From assembly GCF_000155635.1 (NCBI RefSeq), contig NZ_DS990556.1, positions 861,051-925,050 on the forward strand: a stretch of DNA of 64,000 bases. The letters are read 5' to 3'. The DNA comes from Cyanobium sp. PCC 7001 (GTDB lineage Bacteria; Cyanobacteriota; Cyanobacteriia; PCC-6307; Cyanobiaceae). The notes beneath the pieces were generated by a model. The model ran no database searches, had not been told where the DNA came from, and saw only the letters and a program-made list of their open reading frames with translations. Shown here piece after piece: positions 31,727 through 44,532 of the stretch; the first letter of the stretch is position 1, and each line of letters starts with the position of its first letter. The position numbers were made by a program, and so were the translations under genes.

Positions 31727-33283
31727 GTGCCTCCATCCCTTCCCCAGCACACCTCGGTTCTCGTGGTGGGCGCCGGACCCACCGGCCTGCTCCTGGCCGC
31801 CGAGCTGCAGCGCAGGCAGGTGCCCACCCTCCTGATCGAGGCACGGCCCGAGGCTCTGCACTGGGATCGTGCCACCGTCATCCACCCCCTCTCCCTGGAG
31901 ATCTTCGAGGCCCTGGGGCTGGAGGAGGAGTTTCTGGACGCAGGCTGCCGCCAGCGCCACATCCTCATCCACGCCGATGGCGAGCGGCTCGGAGAGCTGG
32001 ACCTGGCCGGCTGTGGCAGCCGCTACGGCTTCAATCTGGGACTGTCCGAGGAAATCACCGAGCGCCTGCTCAGCGGCCACCTGCAGCGCCACGGCGGCAC
32101 GATCCACCGGGGCTGGCGCCTGATCGGACTGGAGCCCCACGGCGAGGGGGTGATCGCCACGATCGCCAGCGGCGAGCAGCTGCACCGGGTGCAGGCACGC
32201 TGGGTGGTGGGCTGCGACGGCCTGCGCAGCACCACCCGGGAGCTGGCCGGCATCGCCTTCGACGGGGAGGCCATCGCCAGGCCCTGGGCCGTGTTCGATG
32301 CCGGTGTGGAGGGCTGGCGGGACAGCCATGAGGCCAACGCCGCCTACCTGGACGCCACGCCGCTGATCCTCACCGCCCTGCCCGGCCGGCGCTGGCGGGT
32401 GTACCTGCGCCCCAGCTCCGAGCAGAGCGACCTGGTGACAGAAGCGGGCGCCGTGCTGCAGCGCTATCTGCCCGGCGCCCGCTTCACGGAGGTGGAGAAC
32501 CCCAGTCGCTTCCACTGCCACACCCGGGTGGCCAGGGCCTTCCACTCCGGCGCCGTGTTCGTGGCGGGCGATGCGGCCCATGTGTGCTCACCCGCCGAGG
32601 GCCATGGCATGAACTGCGGGCTGCAGGATGCCGCCAACCTGGGCTGGAAGCTGGCGCTGGTGCACCACGGCACCGCCACCCCGGCCCTGCTCGACAGCTA
32701 TGGCCTGGAACGGCGCCCGGTGGCCGAACGGATCACCCGCTCCGGCGCGGCCACCGAGCAGGCCCATGGACTGCGGGATCCACAGGAGCGTGCGGCGCGG
32801 AACCGGGCCATCGCCGCGATGCTCGCCGATCCCGTGGCCCGCCAGCACGAGGTGGTGGCCGAAACCGAGATGAACGTGGGCTACGCAGGGTCGCCGATTC
32901 TCTGCGAGTGGCTGGCGGAAGGAGGACTGGGCGGCCAGCCGGGCGCGGGACAACGGCTGCCAACCACCATCCGGCTGTCTCCGGAGCAGGGAGGATGTCA
33001 CCTGCACACGCTCACCCAGCGGCCGGAGCACACCCTGGTGCTGCTGGGCTCAGCGGACCGGGACCGAGGGGGCTTCGACAGCCTGCGCGCCCAGCTGGAG
33101 ACCCGGGCCGCCCGATCGGCACTGCCCCAGACCGTCGTGGCGCTGCGGCCTGGCCCCACCCCCCCGGCGGGGGCGGGTCTCACCCTGCTGGCGGTGCGCC
33201 CCGACGGCTTCATCGGCCTGAGGGCCGAGCGTGAACACCTCCGCGCCCTCGACCACTACGAACGTCTGGTGGCCGGCCGCTGA
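31727..33283 (+). CDS. FAD-dependent aromatic monooxygenase (PheA/TfdB-like)
   Basis: GTG start at 31727; 518 residues. FAD motif VLVVGAGPTGLLLAAELQRR at the N-terminus, the DG motif region WVVGCDGLRSTTRELAGI and the GD motif VFVAGDAAHVCSPAEGHGMN are all present, followed by LQDAANLGWKLALV. A C-terminal thioredoxin-like domain (from ~residue 400, CHLHTLTQRPEHTLVLLG) is standard for the phenol/polyketide hydroxylase group. It would hydroxylate an aromatic substrate with NAD(P)H and oxygen; substrate unknown. No obvious operon partner. Confidence 0.9.
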   Translation: MPPSLPQHTSVLVVGAGPTGLLLAAELQRRQVPTLLIEARPEALHWDRATVIHPLSLEIFEALGLEEEFLDAGCRQRHILIHADGERLGELDLAGCGSRYGFNLGLSEEITERLLSGHLQRHGGTIHRGWRLIGLEPHGEGVIATIASGEQLHRVQARWVVGCDGLRSTTRELAGIAFDGEAIARPWAVFDAGVEGWRDSHEANAAYLDATPLILTALPGRRWRVYLRPSSEQSDLVTEAGAVLQRYLPGARFTEVENPSRFHCHTRVARAFHSGAVFVAGDAAHVCSPAEGHGMNCGLQDAANLGWKLALVHHGTATPALLDSYGLERRPVAERITRSGAATEQAHGLRDPQERAARNRAIAAMLADPVARQHEVVAETEMNVGYAGSPILCEWLAEGGLGGQPGAGQRLPTTIRLSPEQGGCHLHTLTQRPEHTLVLLGSADRDRGGFDSLRAQLETRAARSALPQTVVALRPGPTPPAGAGLTLLAVRPDGFIGLRAEREHLRALDHYERLVAGR

Positions 33284-33343
33284 GTTCCGCGCGGACCAGC
33301 CCCCAGGCTGCAACCTGGCAACCCAGACCAGGCTGCCAGAACC

Positions 33344-33904
33344 ATGCAGCCGAAACCAGGCAGACTGGGTTCCAGTTGCCACCGCTTCCCGATGGGCCGC
33401 GAACGGGATCCCTTCCGCATTCCCCGCGCCGGCTGGGAAGTCGCTCCGGCGGCCGGCCTGGCCTCCTTCGACCTCAACGGCAGCGGCGGGCCCGCCGGTG
33501 GCGGCGAGTTCGTGGCCGAATCCACCGTGGGCGGGATCGCCGTCTACGCGATCTATCAGGCCCTGCTCAGCGCCATGCGCACCGAGGCCATGCGCCGCCG
33601 CGGCGAGATCGACCGGGCCACCCAGCTCCAGACCATTGCCGCCACCGTGTGGGAATCGAGCAAGCAGGGCGCGGTGGTCAGTGCCGCCCTCGGCATGGTG
33701 CTGCTGGTTTTCCCCTGGCTGAGCCTGCCGCTCACCCTGGTGGGGGCGGTGGGTATCGGCAAGGCCTCCCTCGATCTGTTCCATGCCTTCTGGGACGGCC
33801 TCAGCGCGGAGCAGCAGGCCGACCTCAGCCGCGCCGCTTTCGAGGCCGGCGTCAACCTGCGCCGCTTCGTGGACGGAGATCGGCGCCCGGCCCAGGCGGC
33901 CTGA
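33344..33904 (+). CDS. Hypothetical membrane protein
   Basis: 186 residues; Met17 (33392) is another possible start. A Gly/Pro-rich N-terminus is followed by GGIAVYAIYQALLSAMRTEA, a helical charged stretch, and a hydrophobic hairpin GAVVSAALGMVLLVFPWLSL with PLTLVGAVGIGKAS. The C-terminus is soluble (LSRAAFEAGVNLRRFVDGD). No family recognised; probably an inner-membrane protein with both ends in the cytoplasm. Confidence 0.6.
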   Translation: MQPKPGRLGSSCHRFPMGRERDPFRIPRAGWEVAPAAGLASFDLNGSGGPAGGGEFVAESTVGGIAVYAIYQALLSAMRTEAMRRRGEIDRATQLQTIAATVWESSKQGAVVSAALGMVLLVFPWLSLPLTLVGAVGIGKASLDLFHAFWDGLSAEQQADLSRAAFEAGVNLRRFVDGDRRPAQAA

Positions 33905-33935
33905 GCGCTGCTGAGGGCTGGGAGCACAACAGCGC

Positions 33936-34478
33936 TCAGCCCGCAACCGGCAGCAGTCCGGCCGCCGCCAGCTCGGCGCTGAACCCGAACGCGGTGCGGT
34001 CCTCGATCCGGTCAGGGAACAGCACGCCATCGAGATGGTCGCATTCGTGCTGCACCACCCGGGCATGGAAGCCTTCCACCTCCCGCTGCAGCGGCCGGCC
34101 CTGCTCGTCGAGGCCCGTGTAGCGGATGCGGTCCCAGCGGGGCACCAGCCCCCGCAGCCCCGGCACGCTCAGGCACCCCTCCCAGCCGCTGCTGCGGGCA
34201 CTTCCCAGGGGTGTGAGCACAGGATTGATCAGCACGGTGTCGGGGATCGGTGGTGCTTCGGGGTAGCGGGGATTGGTCGTGAATCCAAAGATCACCACCC
34301 GGAGGGCCACACCGATCTGAGGTGCGGCCAGGCCGGCACCATCACGGGCGGCCATGGTGTCCCGCAGATCGTCCAGCAGCGCGGAGAGTTCAGGGGAGCC
34401 GATCGCCTGCCGCGGCACCGCCACCGCCACCTGGCGCAGGAAAGGATCCCCGAGGCGCAGCACCGGTCGAATCGCCAT
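33936..34478 (-). CDS. def: Peptide deformylase
   Basis: 180 residues from ATG 34478. The three family motifs are intact: [10 protein letters not shown] (residues ~48-56), [10 protein letters not shown] (metal-ligand Cys) and [18 protein letters not shown] (HExxH with catalytic Glu). It removes the formyl group from nascent proteins in the cytoplasm. The genome may carry another copy, since this type often occurs in pairs in cyanobacteria. Divergent from the MscS gene. Confidence 0.95.
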   Translation of the reverse strand: MAIRPVLRLGDPFLRQVAVAVPRQAIGSPELSALLDDLRDTMAARDGAGLAAPQIGVALRVVIFGFTTNPRYPEAPPIPDTVLINPVLTPLGSARSSGWEGCLSVPGLRGLVPRWDRIRYTGLDEQGRPLQREVEGFHARVVQHECDHLDGVLFPDRIEDRTAFGFSAELAAAGLLPVAG

Positions 34479-34560
34479 GGCGGCAGCACGAGCTGCGTCC
34501 AAGCCTGCCCTTTGGATCCGGCCGCCTGTGTAACCATCCCTGCAACGGAGCGTCCGGACC

Positions 34561-38632
<4,072 letters not shown>

Positions 38633-38688
38633 GGCCAGGGGGCTGGCCAGGAGCCATAGCCTGGGCACAACAACCCAGGAGCGCGGCC

Positions 38689-39684
38689 ATGCCCCGGCTT
38701 GCCCATCGCCGTCTTGGTGTCGCCATCGGCGCCGCCCTGGCCCTGGGGGGTCTGGGGGCCTGGCTCCATCCCTACCTGGCGGCCACCCGGCCCCAGCAGG
38801 TGGAAGCCGAGCCCACCACCACCGCCCTGCTGCCCAGCGACCCCGGGCTGAGCCGCACCGCCGACGGCCGCCACTACCCGTTGGTGCCCGCCGACCCCCG
38901 GGAGCTGGCCGCCCTGCTGGCCCGGGTGGAGGCCGCCATCCGCTCGCCCGACACCCCGGAGGCGGAGCTGCCCGAACTGGGACACCAGCAGCAGGTGATC
39001 TACCGGGTGCTCTCCCACAAGCCGGAGCAATCGGCCCTGGTGCGCCAGCAACTGCCACAGCGCTGGCAGAGCGTGTTCGACCGGCACCTGGCGGCGCGGC
39101 GTGAGTTCCTCGCCATGCACCGAGGCGGCACCAAACCCACCTCCCTGCCGGCCTGGCGGATCATCGCGCCCGAACCGCCCGAGGCCCTGATCAGCCACTA
39201 CAAGAAGGCTGAGGCCGCCACGGGCATTGCCTGGGAGGTGCTGGCGGCAGTGAATCTGGTGGAAACCGGCATGGGCCGCATCGATGGCGTGTCGGTGGCC
39301 AACGCCCAGGGGCCGATGCAGTTCCTGCCCACCACCTGGGCCGAGCGGGGCATCGGCAAGGGGGACATCCACGATCCCCATGACGCCATCCAGGCCGCCG
39401 CCCGCTACCTGGTGCGCCGCGGCGGGCTCCAGGACATCCGCAAGGGTCTGTGGGGCTACAACAACAGCGACCACTACGGCCGCGCCGTGCTCCACTACGC
39501 CTCTCTGATCGAGGAGGATCCGCGGGCCTATCTGGGGCTCTACCACTGGGAGATCCACTTCGGCACCGCCGCCGGCGACCTCTGGCTGCCGGTGGGCTAC
39601 GACCAGCCCCAGCGCATCCCGGTGACGGCCTTCCTGCAGCGCTCGCCTGCCAGTGCGCCGCCGCCCGGCTCCTCGGGCTACTGA
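38689..39684 (+). CDS. Lytic transglycosylase-like protein (SLT domain)
   Basis: 331 residues from ATG 38689. The N-terminus has a signal or anchor segment (GVAIGAALALGGLGAWLHPY). The SLT domain begins near residue 155: ATGIAWEVLAAVNLVETGMG with the catalytic Glu, SVANAQGPMQFLPTTW, DPHDAIQAAARYLVRRGG, LWGYNNSDHYGRAVL. It cleaves peptidoglycan glycan strands in the periplasm. The ~100-residue helical region before the domain (LARVEAAIRS, HKPEQSALVRQQLP) is common in cyanobacterial/actinobacterial members. 56 bases after katG, same strand. Confidence 0.88.
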   Translation: MPRLAHRRLGVAIGAALALGGLGAWLHPYLAATRPQQVEAEPTTTALLPSDPGLSRTADGRHYPLVPADPRELAALLARVEAAIRSPDTPEAELPELGHQQQVIYRVLSHKPEQSALVRQQLPQRWQSVFDRHLAARREFLAMHRGGTKPTSLPAWRIIAPEPPEALISHYKKAEAATGIAWEVLAAVNLVETGMGRIDGVSVANAQGPMQFLPTTWAERGIGKGDIHDPHDAIQAAARYLVRRGGLQDIRKGLWGYNNSDHYGRAVLHYASLIEEDPRAYLGLYHWEIHFGTAAGDLWLPVGYDQPQRIPVTAFLQRSPASAPPPGSSGY

Positions 39685-39704
39685 GCTCGAGCCACTGAGC
39701 GACG

Positions 39705-40154
39705 TCAGGCCTCGGCAAGCCGCAGACCGATCTGCTTCGGCACCCCCTCGGGCAGGTTGCGCGAGATCGGGCAGTGGGTCATGCGCTCCTGCATCCAGGC
39801 GATCGCCTCGGCATCGACCCGGTCGCGCTCCTCGGCACTGGCTGCGGGATCGAGGCCCATGCGGAAGTCGCCCTCCACCCGCTCCACGATCCAGGTGCTG
39901 CTGGTGGTCACCTCGAAGCTGGCCTCCACCCGCTCCAGGGGAAGCTGTCGCTCGCGGGCGTTGGCCACCAGATAGGTGTGCTGACACAGCAGCAGGGAAA
40001 TCAGGTAGAGGCGGAAACCCGGCATGGTGAGGCTGAGCTGCTGGGATTCCCACTGCCCCTCCGGAGTGAGGAACTCCACCACCAGGTCACCGGTGGCGCG
40101 CTCGGGCGCGGGGTGGCTGCTGCGCAGCCGGAACTGAAACAGGCGTTGGTCCAT
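39705..40154 (-). CDS. OsmC-family protein
   Basis: 149 residues with the two Cys of OsmC/Ohr proteins, in LLLCQHTYLVAN and ERMTHCPISRNLP; the latter matches the family's CPVS/T region. It may reduce organic or lipid hydroperoxides, or persulfides, through this Cys pair. It is the last gene of the minus-strand sulfur operon; its ATG overlaps the exporter's TGA by one base (TGATG), indicating translational coupling. Placement in a persulfide operon favours a thiol/persulfide role. Confidence 0.85.
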   Translation of the reverse strand: MDQRLFQFRLRSSHPAPERATGDLVVEFLTPEGQWESQQLSLTMPGFRLYLISLLLCQHTYLVANARERQLPLERVEASFEVTTSSTWIVERVEGDFRMGLDPAASAEERDRVDAEAIAWMQERMTHCPISRNLPEGVPKQIGLRLAEA

Positions 40155-41017
40155 CAGCAGGGAGCGGGAGGAACAGAAGCGAGGGGCGTGGGCCCGGAGC
40201 GGGCCACGGTGGCAGGGGGAGCGGCGGCAGCCGTCGGGGGCTCATGGCGGCGCCAGGCCTCGGCTCCGGTGAGCAGGGCCGAGCCGATCAGCAGGGCCGA
40301 GAAGCCCTGCCGCAGCCGCCGATCGTTCAGGTGGGGGGCCAGCCACTGGCCCACGAAGGCCCCGCCGGCACCCCCCACTAGCAGGGGCAGCAGTAGTGGC
40401 ACGGCACTGGCGGGCCAGTGGCCGAGGGCCAGGAGGGCCACGGCCGCATTCACCGCGATCAGCACCAGGCTGGTGCCGCTGGCCAGGGCCATCGGCAGGC
40501 CGGCGATCAGCACCAGGGCCGGCACGATCGCAAAGCCCCCGCCCACGCCGGCGACGCCGGTGAGCAGCCCCACCACCACCCCCTGCAGGGCCAGGGCAGG
40601 CGCGCCGCCGCCGGCAGGGGGCATGGGCGTGTTGGCGTCGCGGGGCCTGCGGCGGCGGGTGAGCAGCCAGGAGGCCACCAGCGCCGCCAGCGTGAACACC
40701 CCCAGCTGCACGGCTTCCGGAATCAGGCCGGCCCTCACCAGGCTGCCGCCGATCCAGCTGCCGGCCAGGGCAGGAAACCCGAGGATCAGGGCGGGGCGCA
40801 GGGCCACCTGACGCCGGCGCAGGTAGGGCCCCACATTGCCCAGGGCCAGCAGGGCCACCACGATCAAGGAGAGCGGCACCGCCTGGCGGGTGGGCAGCCC
40901 GGCGCCGCTCACCAGCAGGGGCAGCAGCAGGATCGAACCTCCGGCCCCGAGCACCGCCAGCAGGAAGCCGATCAGGCCCCCCCCTGCCAGGAGCAGCAGG
41001 GCCGTGGCCTCGATCAC
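40154..41017 (-). CDS. TauE/SafE-type sulfite/anion exporter
   Basis: GTG start at 41017 overlapping the upstream TGA (GTGA). 287 residues with about eight membrane helices in two repeats; GGGLIGFLLAVLGAGGSILL and VGLLTGVAGVGGGFAIVPAL are the paired TauE/SafE motifs. The family exports sulfite, sulfoacetate or other organosulfur anions. Its place between a membrane rhodanese and an OsmC protein, downstream of persulfide dioxygenase, points to export of sulfite or thiosulfate made during sulfide oxidation. The last ~35 residues are Ala/Pro-rich. Confidence 0.9.
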   Translation of the reverse strand: MIEATALLLLAGGGLIGFLLAVLGAGGSILLLPLLVSGAGLPTRQAVPLSLIVVALLALGNVGPYLRRRQVALRPALILGFPALAGSWIGGSLVRAGLIPEAVQLGVFTLAALVASWLLTRRRRPRDANTPMPPAGGGAPALALQGVVVGLLTGVAGVGGGFAIVPALVLIAGLPMALASGTSLVLIAVNAAVALLALGHWPASAVPLLLPLLVGGAGGAFVGQWLAPHLNDRRLRQGFSALLIGSALLTGAEAWRRHEPPTAAAAPPATVARSGPTPLASVPPAPC

Positions 41018-41577
41018 AGGCTCACCCGGTTCCAGGGCATGGCCGCCAGCAGGCGGGCCATGCCGCAGAAGCCGCTGATGCCGGCGAACACCAGACCCGC
41101 CCCCACGAAGCCCGCCAGCCAGATCCAGCCGGGCGCCACCGTCTGGCTGAGGATCACCCCCAGGAGCACCAGGGAGCCGGCGGCGATCTGCACCTGCCGC
41201 ATCAGCGGCAGCGGCGCCCCCGCCAGCCGGCGCACGGGATAGCCGGCCCGCTGCCAGGCGGGCACGCCGCCCTCCAGGTCCATCACCGGATCGGGATGGC
41301 CCTGCTGCAGCAGCTGCCCCAACCCCTTGGAGCTGCGGTTGCCGCTGTGGCACACCAGCACCAGGGGGCCGTTCGGCAGGTCCGTGCGGCCGAGGCGGGC
41401 CAGCGGCACGTTGATGCTGCCGGCGATGTGCCCGCCGGCGTATTCCACCGGCTCACGCACATCAATCACGGTCACCGCCCGGGCGGCCAGCCGGTCGGCC
41501 AGCTGCTGGGGCGAGATCCGGGCGAGCTCGATGGGGGCATCAGAGCCGCGGTTGGTGGGGGGGGAGGTCGTGGTCAT
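41014..41577 (-). CDS. Rhodanese with C-terminal DUF2892-type membrane domain (YgaP-like)
   Basis: 187 residues. Rhodanese domain at ~15-120: ISPQQLADRLAARAVTVIDV, REPVEYAGGHIAGSINVPLA and active-site loop LVLVCHSGNRSSKGLGQLLQ with the persulfide-forming Cys. Two C-terminal membrane helices (VQIAAGSLVLLGVILSQTV, WIWLAGFVGAGLVFAGISGF) match the YgaP/DUF2892 arrangement. It transfers sulfane sulfur at the membrane face. It lies 64 bases after the dioxygenase gene and overlaps the exporter gene. Confidence 0.92.
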   Translation of the reverse strand: MTTTSPPTNRGSDAPIELARISPQQLADRLAARAVTVIDVREPVEYAGGHIAGSINVPLARLGRTDLPNGPLVLVCHSGNRSSKGLGQLLQQGHPDPVMDLEGGVPAWQRAGYPVRRLAGAPLPLMRQVQIAAGSLVLLGVILSQTVAPGWIWLAGFVGAGLVFAGISGFCGMARLLAAMPWNRVSL

Positions 41578-41641
41578 CGGAGGTTGCGTGAGGTGGGGGG
41601 AATCAGATCGGACGTGGGAAAAAAGCAGGGATGTCGAGATG

Positions 41642-42850
41642 TCAGGCTCCGGCCGGCGGGGCGCCGGTCTCCACCGGGTAGCCCTCGTCGCGCCAGCGGC
41701 CCAGGCCGCCGCGCAGGTTGGCCACCTGCTCGCGCCCGGCCTTCATCAGCTGCTGGGTGGCCAGGGCCGAACGGCTGCCCGAATGGCACACCAGCACCAG
41801 GGGCCGGTCCTGGGGCAGCTCGGCGGCACGGGCCTCCAGCTCCGGCAGGGGCAGGAGCTGGCTGCCGGGGATGCGGCCGTCGGGGCCGTTGAATTCCTCC
41901 GGTGCCCGCACGTCCACCAGGGCCACATCGCCGCTGTGGGCCGCCACCCAGGCGGGGGAGAGTTCCGGCAGGCCGGCATAGCTGCGCACCAGCGGCGCCC
42001 AGCTGGCCTGGGGCTCCGGCTGCCGCGGCCGTCCCGAGCGCATGTTGCCGGGCAGGGCCTCGGCGATGCGGTGGGGGTGGGGCAGCTTCATGTTCTCCAT
42101 GTGCCCCACGAAGTCGCGCTCGGTGGCGCTGCCCCCCAGGCGGGCGTTGAAGGCCTTCTCCTCCGCCACGGAGGTGACGCCGCGGCCGGTGTAGTCGTGG
42201 CCGGGATAGAGCAGGCAGGTGTCCGGCAGGGTGAGGATCTGGCCGGTGATCGAGCTCCAGAGGGTGTGGGCGTTGCCCTGCTGGAAATCGCAGCGGCCGC
42301 AGCCGCGCACCAGCAGGGCATCGCCCGTGAAGGCCATCGACAGGTCGTCGAGCACGTAGGTGACGCAGCCGTTGGTGTGGCCCGGCGTGCTGCGCACCTC
42401 CAGGGAGCGGCGGCCGAAGCTCACCCGATCCCCATGGGCCAGGGGCCGGGTCACGTTCTCGGCGCCGGCGGCGGCGGCCAGGCCGATGGCACAGCCCGTG
42501 GCTTCGTGCAGCAGCCAGCTGCCGGTCACGTGGTCGGCATGGGCATGGGTGTCGAGCGAGGCCACCAGCGCGATGCCGAGTTCCTGCACCAGGGAGAGGT
42601 CGCGGCGGTGCTGCTCGTACACCGGATCGATGATCACGCCCTGCCCGCTGGCCACGTCGGCCAGCAGATAGGTGTAGGTGCCGGTGTCGGCGTCGAACAG
42701 CTGACGCAGCAGCAGCGGAGCACCTCCCGCGGCGGCGGCCAAAAGCAATGCACCGGCCGGTGCGGCAGCCGGGGTGGCCTCTGAGGCGGCAGCTGAGGCG
42801 GCAGCGGCTTGAGCGGTGGGGGCGACACCCCCGGGAGAAGAGACGGCCAT
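41642..42850 (-). CDS. Persulfide dioxygenase-rhodanese fusion (ETHE1/CstB-like)
   Basis: 402 residues from ATG 42850. After an Ala-rich ~40-residue leader comes the MBL domain: SLDTHAHADHVTGSW (HxHxDH metal site), RSTPGHTNGCVTYVLDD, MAFTGDALLVRGCGRCDFQQ, LLYPGHDYTGRGVTS. These are ETHE1-type persulfide dioxygenase motifs (one iron). The C-terminal rhodanese domain has VALVDVRAPEEFNGP and active Cys in LVLVCHSGSRSALATQQLM. MBL-then-rhodanese order matches CstB-type fusions, which turn glutathione or low-molecular-weight persulfides into sulfite/thiosulfate. First gene of the operon, divergent from arsR-like gene with a dyad 21 bases upstream. Confidence 0.93.
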   Translation of the reverse strand: MAVSSPGGVAPTAQAAAASAAASEATPAAAPAGALLLAAAAGGAPLLLRQLFDADTGTYTYLLADVASGQGVIIDPVYEQHRRDLSLVQELGIALVASLDTHAHADHVTGSWLLHEATGCAIGLAAAAGAENVTRPLAHGDRVSFGRRSLEVRSTPGHTNGCVTYVLDDLSMAFTGDALLVRGCGRCDFQQGNAHTLWSSITGQILTLPDTCLLYPGHDYTGRGVTSVAEEKAFNARLGGSATERDFVGHMENMKLPHPHRIAEALPGNMRSGRPRQPEPQASWAPLVRSYAGLPELSPAWVAAHSGDVALVDVRAPEEFNGPDGRIPGSQLLPLPELEARAAELPQDRPLVLVCHSGSRSALATQQLMKAGREQVANLRGGLGRWRDEGYPVETGAPPAGA

Positions 42851-42870
42851 GCGGCATCCCTGCAGACTGT

Positions 42871-42888
42871 TATGACGATAGCCGCATA
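42871..42888. promoter_or_regulatory. Dyad TATG-N10-CATA upstream of the dioxygenase operon
   Basis: TATGACGATAGCCGCATA is an 18-bp interrupted palindrome 21-38 bases upstream of the persulfide dioxygenase start. A matching dyad precedes the divergent regulator (42965-42982). Spacing and symmetry suit an ArsR-family dimer. Confidence 0.6.
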
Positions 42889-42964
42889 GAGGGGAACAAC
42901 GCAATCGATCCGCCGTTCTTCGTGCTGGCTGCCGCGACCGGCGGCCCGGCGAAGACCATGGCAG

Positions 42965-42982
42965 AATGCTTTTAGCGTCATA
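42965..42982. promoter_or_regulatory. Dyad AATG-N10-CATA upstream of the ArsR-type regulator
   Basis: AATGCTTTTAGCGTCATA has the same layout as the site at 42871-42888. The two also share the 8-mer TTATGACG/CGTCATAA in opposite orientation. It lies 11-28 bases before the regulator start, so occupancy would repress the regulator's own gene. Confidence 0.6.
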
Positions 42983-42992
42983 AAGAATCGCC

Positions 42993-43331
42993 ATGGCCGG
43001 CCCGGGCACCATGCCCTCTCTCCAGCTGCTCGAGGAGTACTGCCAGTTCTTCCGGATCCTGAGTGAACCGGCGCGGCTGCAACTGCTCTGCCAGCTCAAG
43101 CAGGGGCCGATGGATGTGGCCGCCCTGATCGAGGCCACGGGCTTTTCGCAGTCGCACATCAGCCGCCAGCTGGGCCAGCTGCAGCGGGCCGGCCTGGTGC
43201 GCTGCGAGCGCGACGGGGTGCGCACCATCTGGCACGCAGACAGCGAACTGGTGGACGACCTCTGCACCCTGGTGCAGTCCCGCCTGCGGCAGCGCCTGGA
43301 GGCCCAGCTGCAGCAGCTCGGCGCCGCCTGA
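42993..43331 (+). CDS. ArsR-family regulator, probable persulfide/sulfide sensor
   Basis: 112 residues, a standalone winged helix: FRILSEPARLQLLCQLKQG, DVAALIEATGFSQSHISRQL (recognition helix), LVRCERDGVRTIWHADS. Cys are at 17, 33, 71 and 91. C33, in LLCQL, is at the position of the reactive Cys of BigR/SqrR-type persulfide sensors and C91 lies in the C-terminal helix where their second Cys is found; a C33-C91 tetrasulfide-type switch is an inference. The metal-binding residues of classic ArsR are not evident. Divergent from the persulfide operon with two matching dyads between. Confidence 0.88.
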   Translation: MAGPGTMPSLQLLEEYCQFFRILSEPARLQLLCQLKQGPMDVAALIEATGFSQSHISRQLGQLQRAGLVRCERDGVRTIWHADSELVDDLCTLVQSRLRQRLEAQLQQLGAA

Positions 43332-43410
43332 GGCGGCTTCGCCTGACAGCGCATTGCGGCGGATCGTGACAGGATCGCGCCACTTCTGACCCCATCGGGG
43401 GATCGGCGCC

Positions 43411-44532
43411 ATGCCTGCTGCTCCGCGAGCTCCCCACCGCCCGCTGCCCGCACCGGCCCCGGGGGCGGTCGTCGGACCCAGGCGGGGCGCGGCGCTGGTG
43501 GCCCTGCTCGGGCTGATTCCCCTGGCCGCCTGCGCCCCCCCGGATGGATCGGGCCTGCAGAGCGCCAAGCTGAACGGCATCACCGCCCGCGACAAGCTGG
43601 TGTGCGGGGTGGAGGGCACCCTGCCCGGCTTCAGCTTCGTGGAGCCCGATGGCCGCTATTCCGGGCTCGATGTGGACACCTGCAAGGCCGTGGCCGCGGC
43701 CGTGCTGGGGGATCCCGACAAGGTGGAGTACCGCAACCTCAACTCCAGCGAGCGCTTCGCGGCCCTGGCCAGCGGCGAGGTGGACATGCTGGCCCGCAAC
43801 ACCACGGCCACCCTCAGCCGCGACGCCGCCGGCGGCAACGGCCTCAGCTTCGCCCCCACCACCTTCTACGACGGTCAGGGGGTGATGGCGCCGGTGAAGA
43901 GCGGCATCACCGATCTGAAGGGCCTCTCAGGCAAGGCGATCTGCGTGGAGAGCGGCACCACCACCGAGCTCAACCTGGCCGACCGGATGCGGGAGATCGA
44001 CGTGCCCTACACCCCGCTCAAGTTCCAGACCAGCGACCAGACCTACGCCGCCTACCTGGGCGGCCGCTGCGCCGCGGTGACCAGCGACCGCTCCCAGCTG
44101 GCCGGCAAGCGCAGCAGCTTCCCCGCGCCGGACGACCACCAGCTGCTGCCGGATGTGCTCAGCAAGGAGCCCCTCTCACCGGCCACCACCAACGCCGATC
44201 CGGCCTGGGCCGATGCCCTGCGCTGGATCGTGTTCAGCCTGATGCAGGCCGAGGAATGGGGCATCACCCAGGCCAATCTCGACAGCAAGCTGGCGGAAGC
44301 CCAGGCCAACACCAACCTCGCCGACCTGCGGCGCTTCTTCGGCGTGGAGGGGGATTTCGGTCGCCAGCTCGGCCTGCCCGCCGACTTCACCGTGCGGGCG
44401 ATCCGGGCCGTGGGCAACTACGGCGAGATCTTCGAGCGCAACGTGGGCACCACCTCCCGGCTCAAGCTGGAGCGGGGCCTCAACCGCCTCTGGAGCGAGG
44501 GTGGCCTGATCTACGCCCAGCCCTTCCGCTGA
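43411..44532 (+). CDS. aapJ: Amino-acid ABC transporter, substrate-binding lipoprotein
   Basis: 373 residues. Signal with lipobox LIPLAAC near residue 40. Mature domain has DKLVCGVEGTLPGFSFVEPD, GRYSGLDVDTCKAVAAAVLG, EVDMLARNTTATLSRD and AICVESGTTTELNLADRM, the AapJ/NatF-type pattern for general L-amino acid uptake. Located outside the plasma membrane. First of four genes (binding protein, two permeases, ATPase) joined by stop-start overlaps. Confidence 0.92.
   Translation: MPAAPRAPHRPLPAPAPGAVVGPRRGAALVALLGLIPLAACAPPDGSGLQSAKLNGITARDKLVCGVEGTLPGFSFVEPDGRYSGLDVDTCKAVAAAVLGDPDKVEYRNLNSSERFAALASGEVDMLARNTTATLSRDAAGGNGLSFAPTTFYDGQGVMAPVKSGITDLKGLSGKAICVESGTTTELNLADRMREIDVPYTPLKFQTSDQTYAAYLGGRCAAVTSDRSQLAGKRSSFPAPDDHQLLPDVLSKEPLSPATTNADPAWADALRWIVFSLMQAEEWGITQANLDSKLAEAQANTNLADLRRFFGVEGDFGRQLGLPADFTVRAIRAVGNYGEIFERNVGTTSRLKLERGLNRLWSEGGLIYAQPFR

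Noticed and set aside
43331-43344. Short AGGCG-GCTT-CGCCT hairpin after the ArsR-type gene as a terminator
   Set aside because: Only 5 bp and no U-tract; too weak to call.
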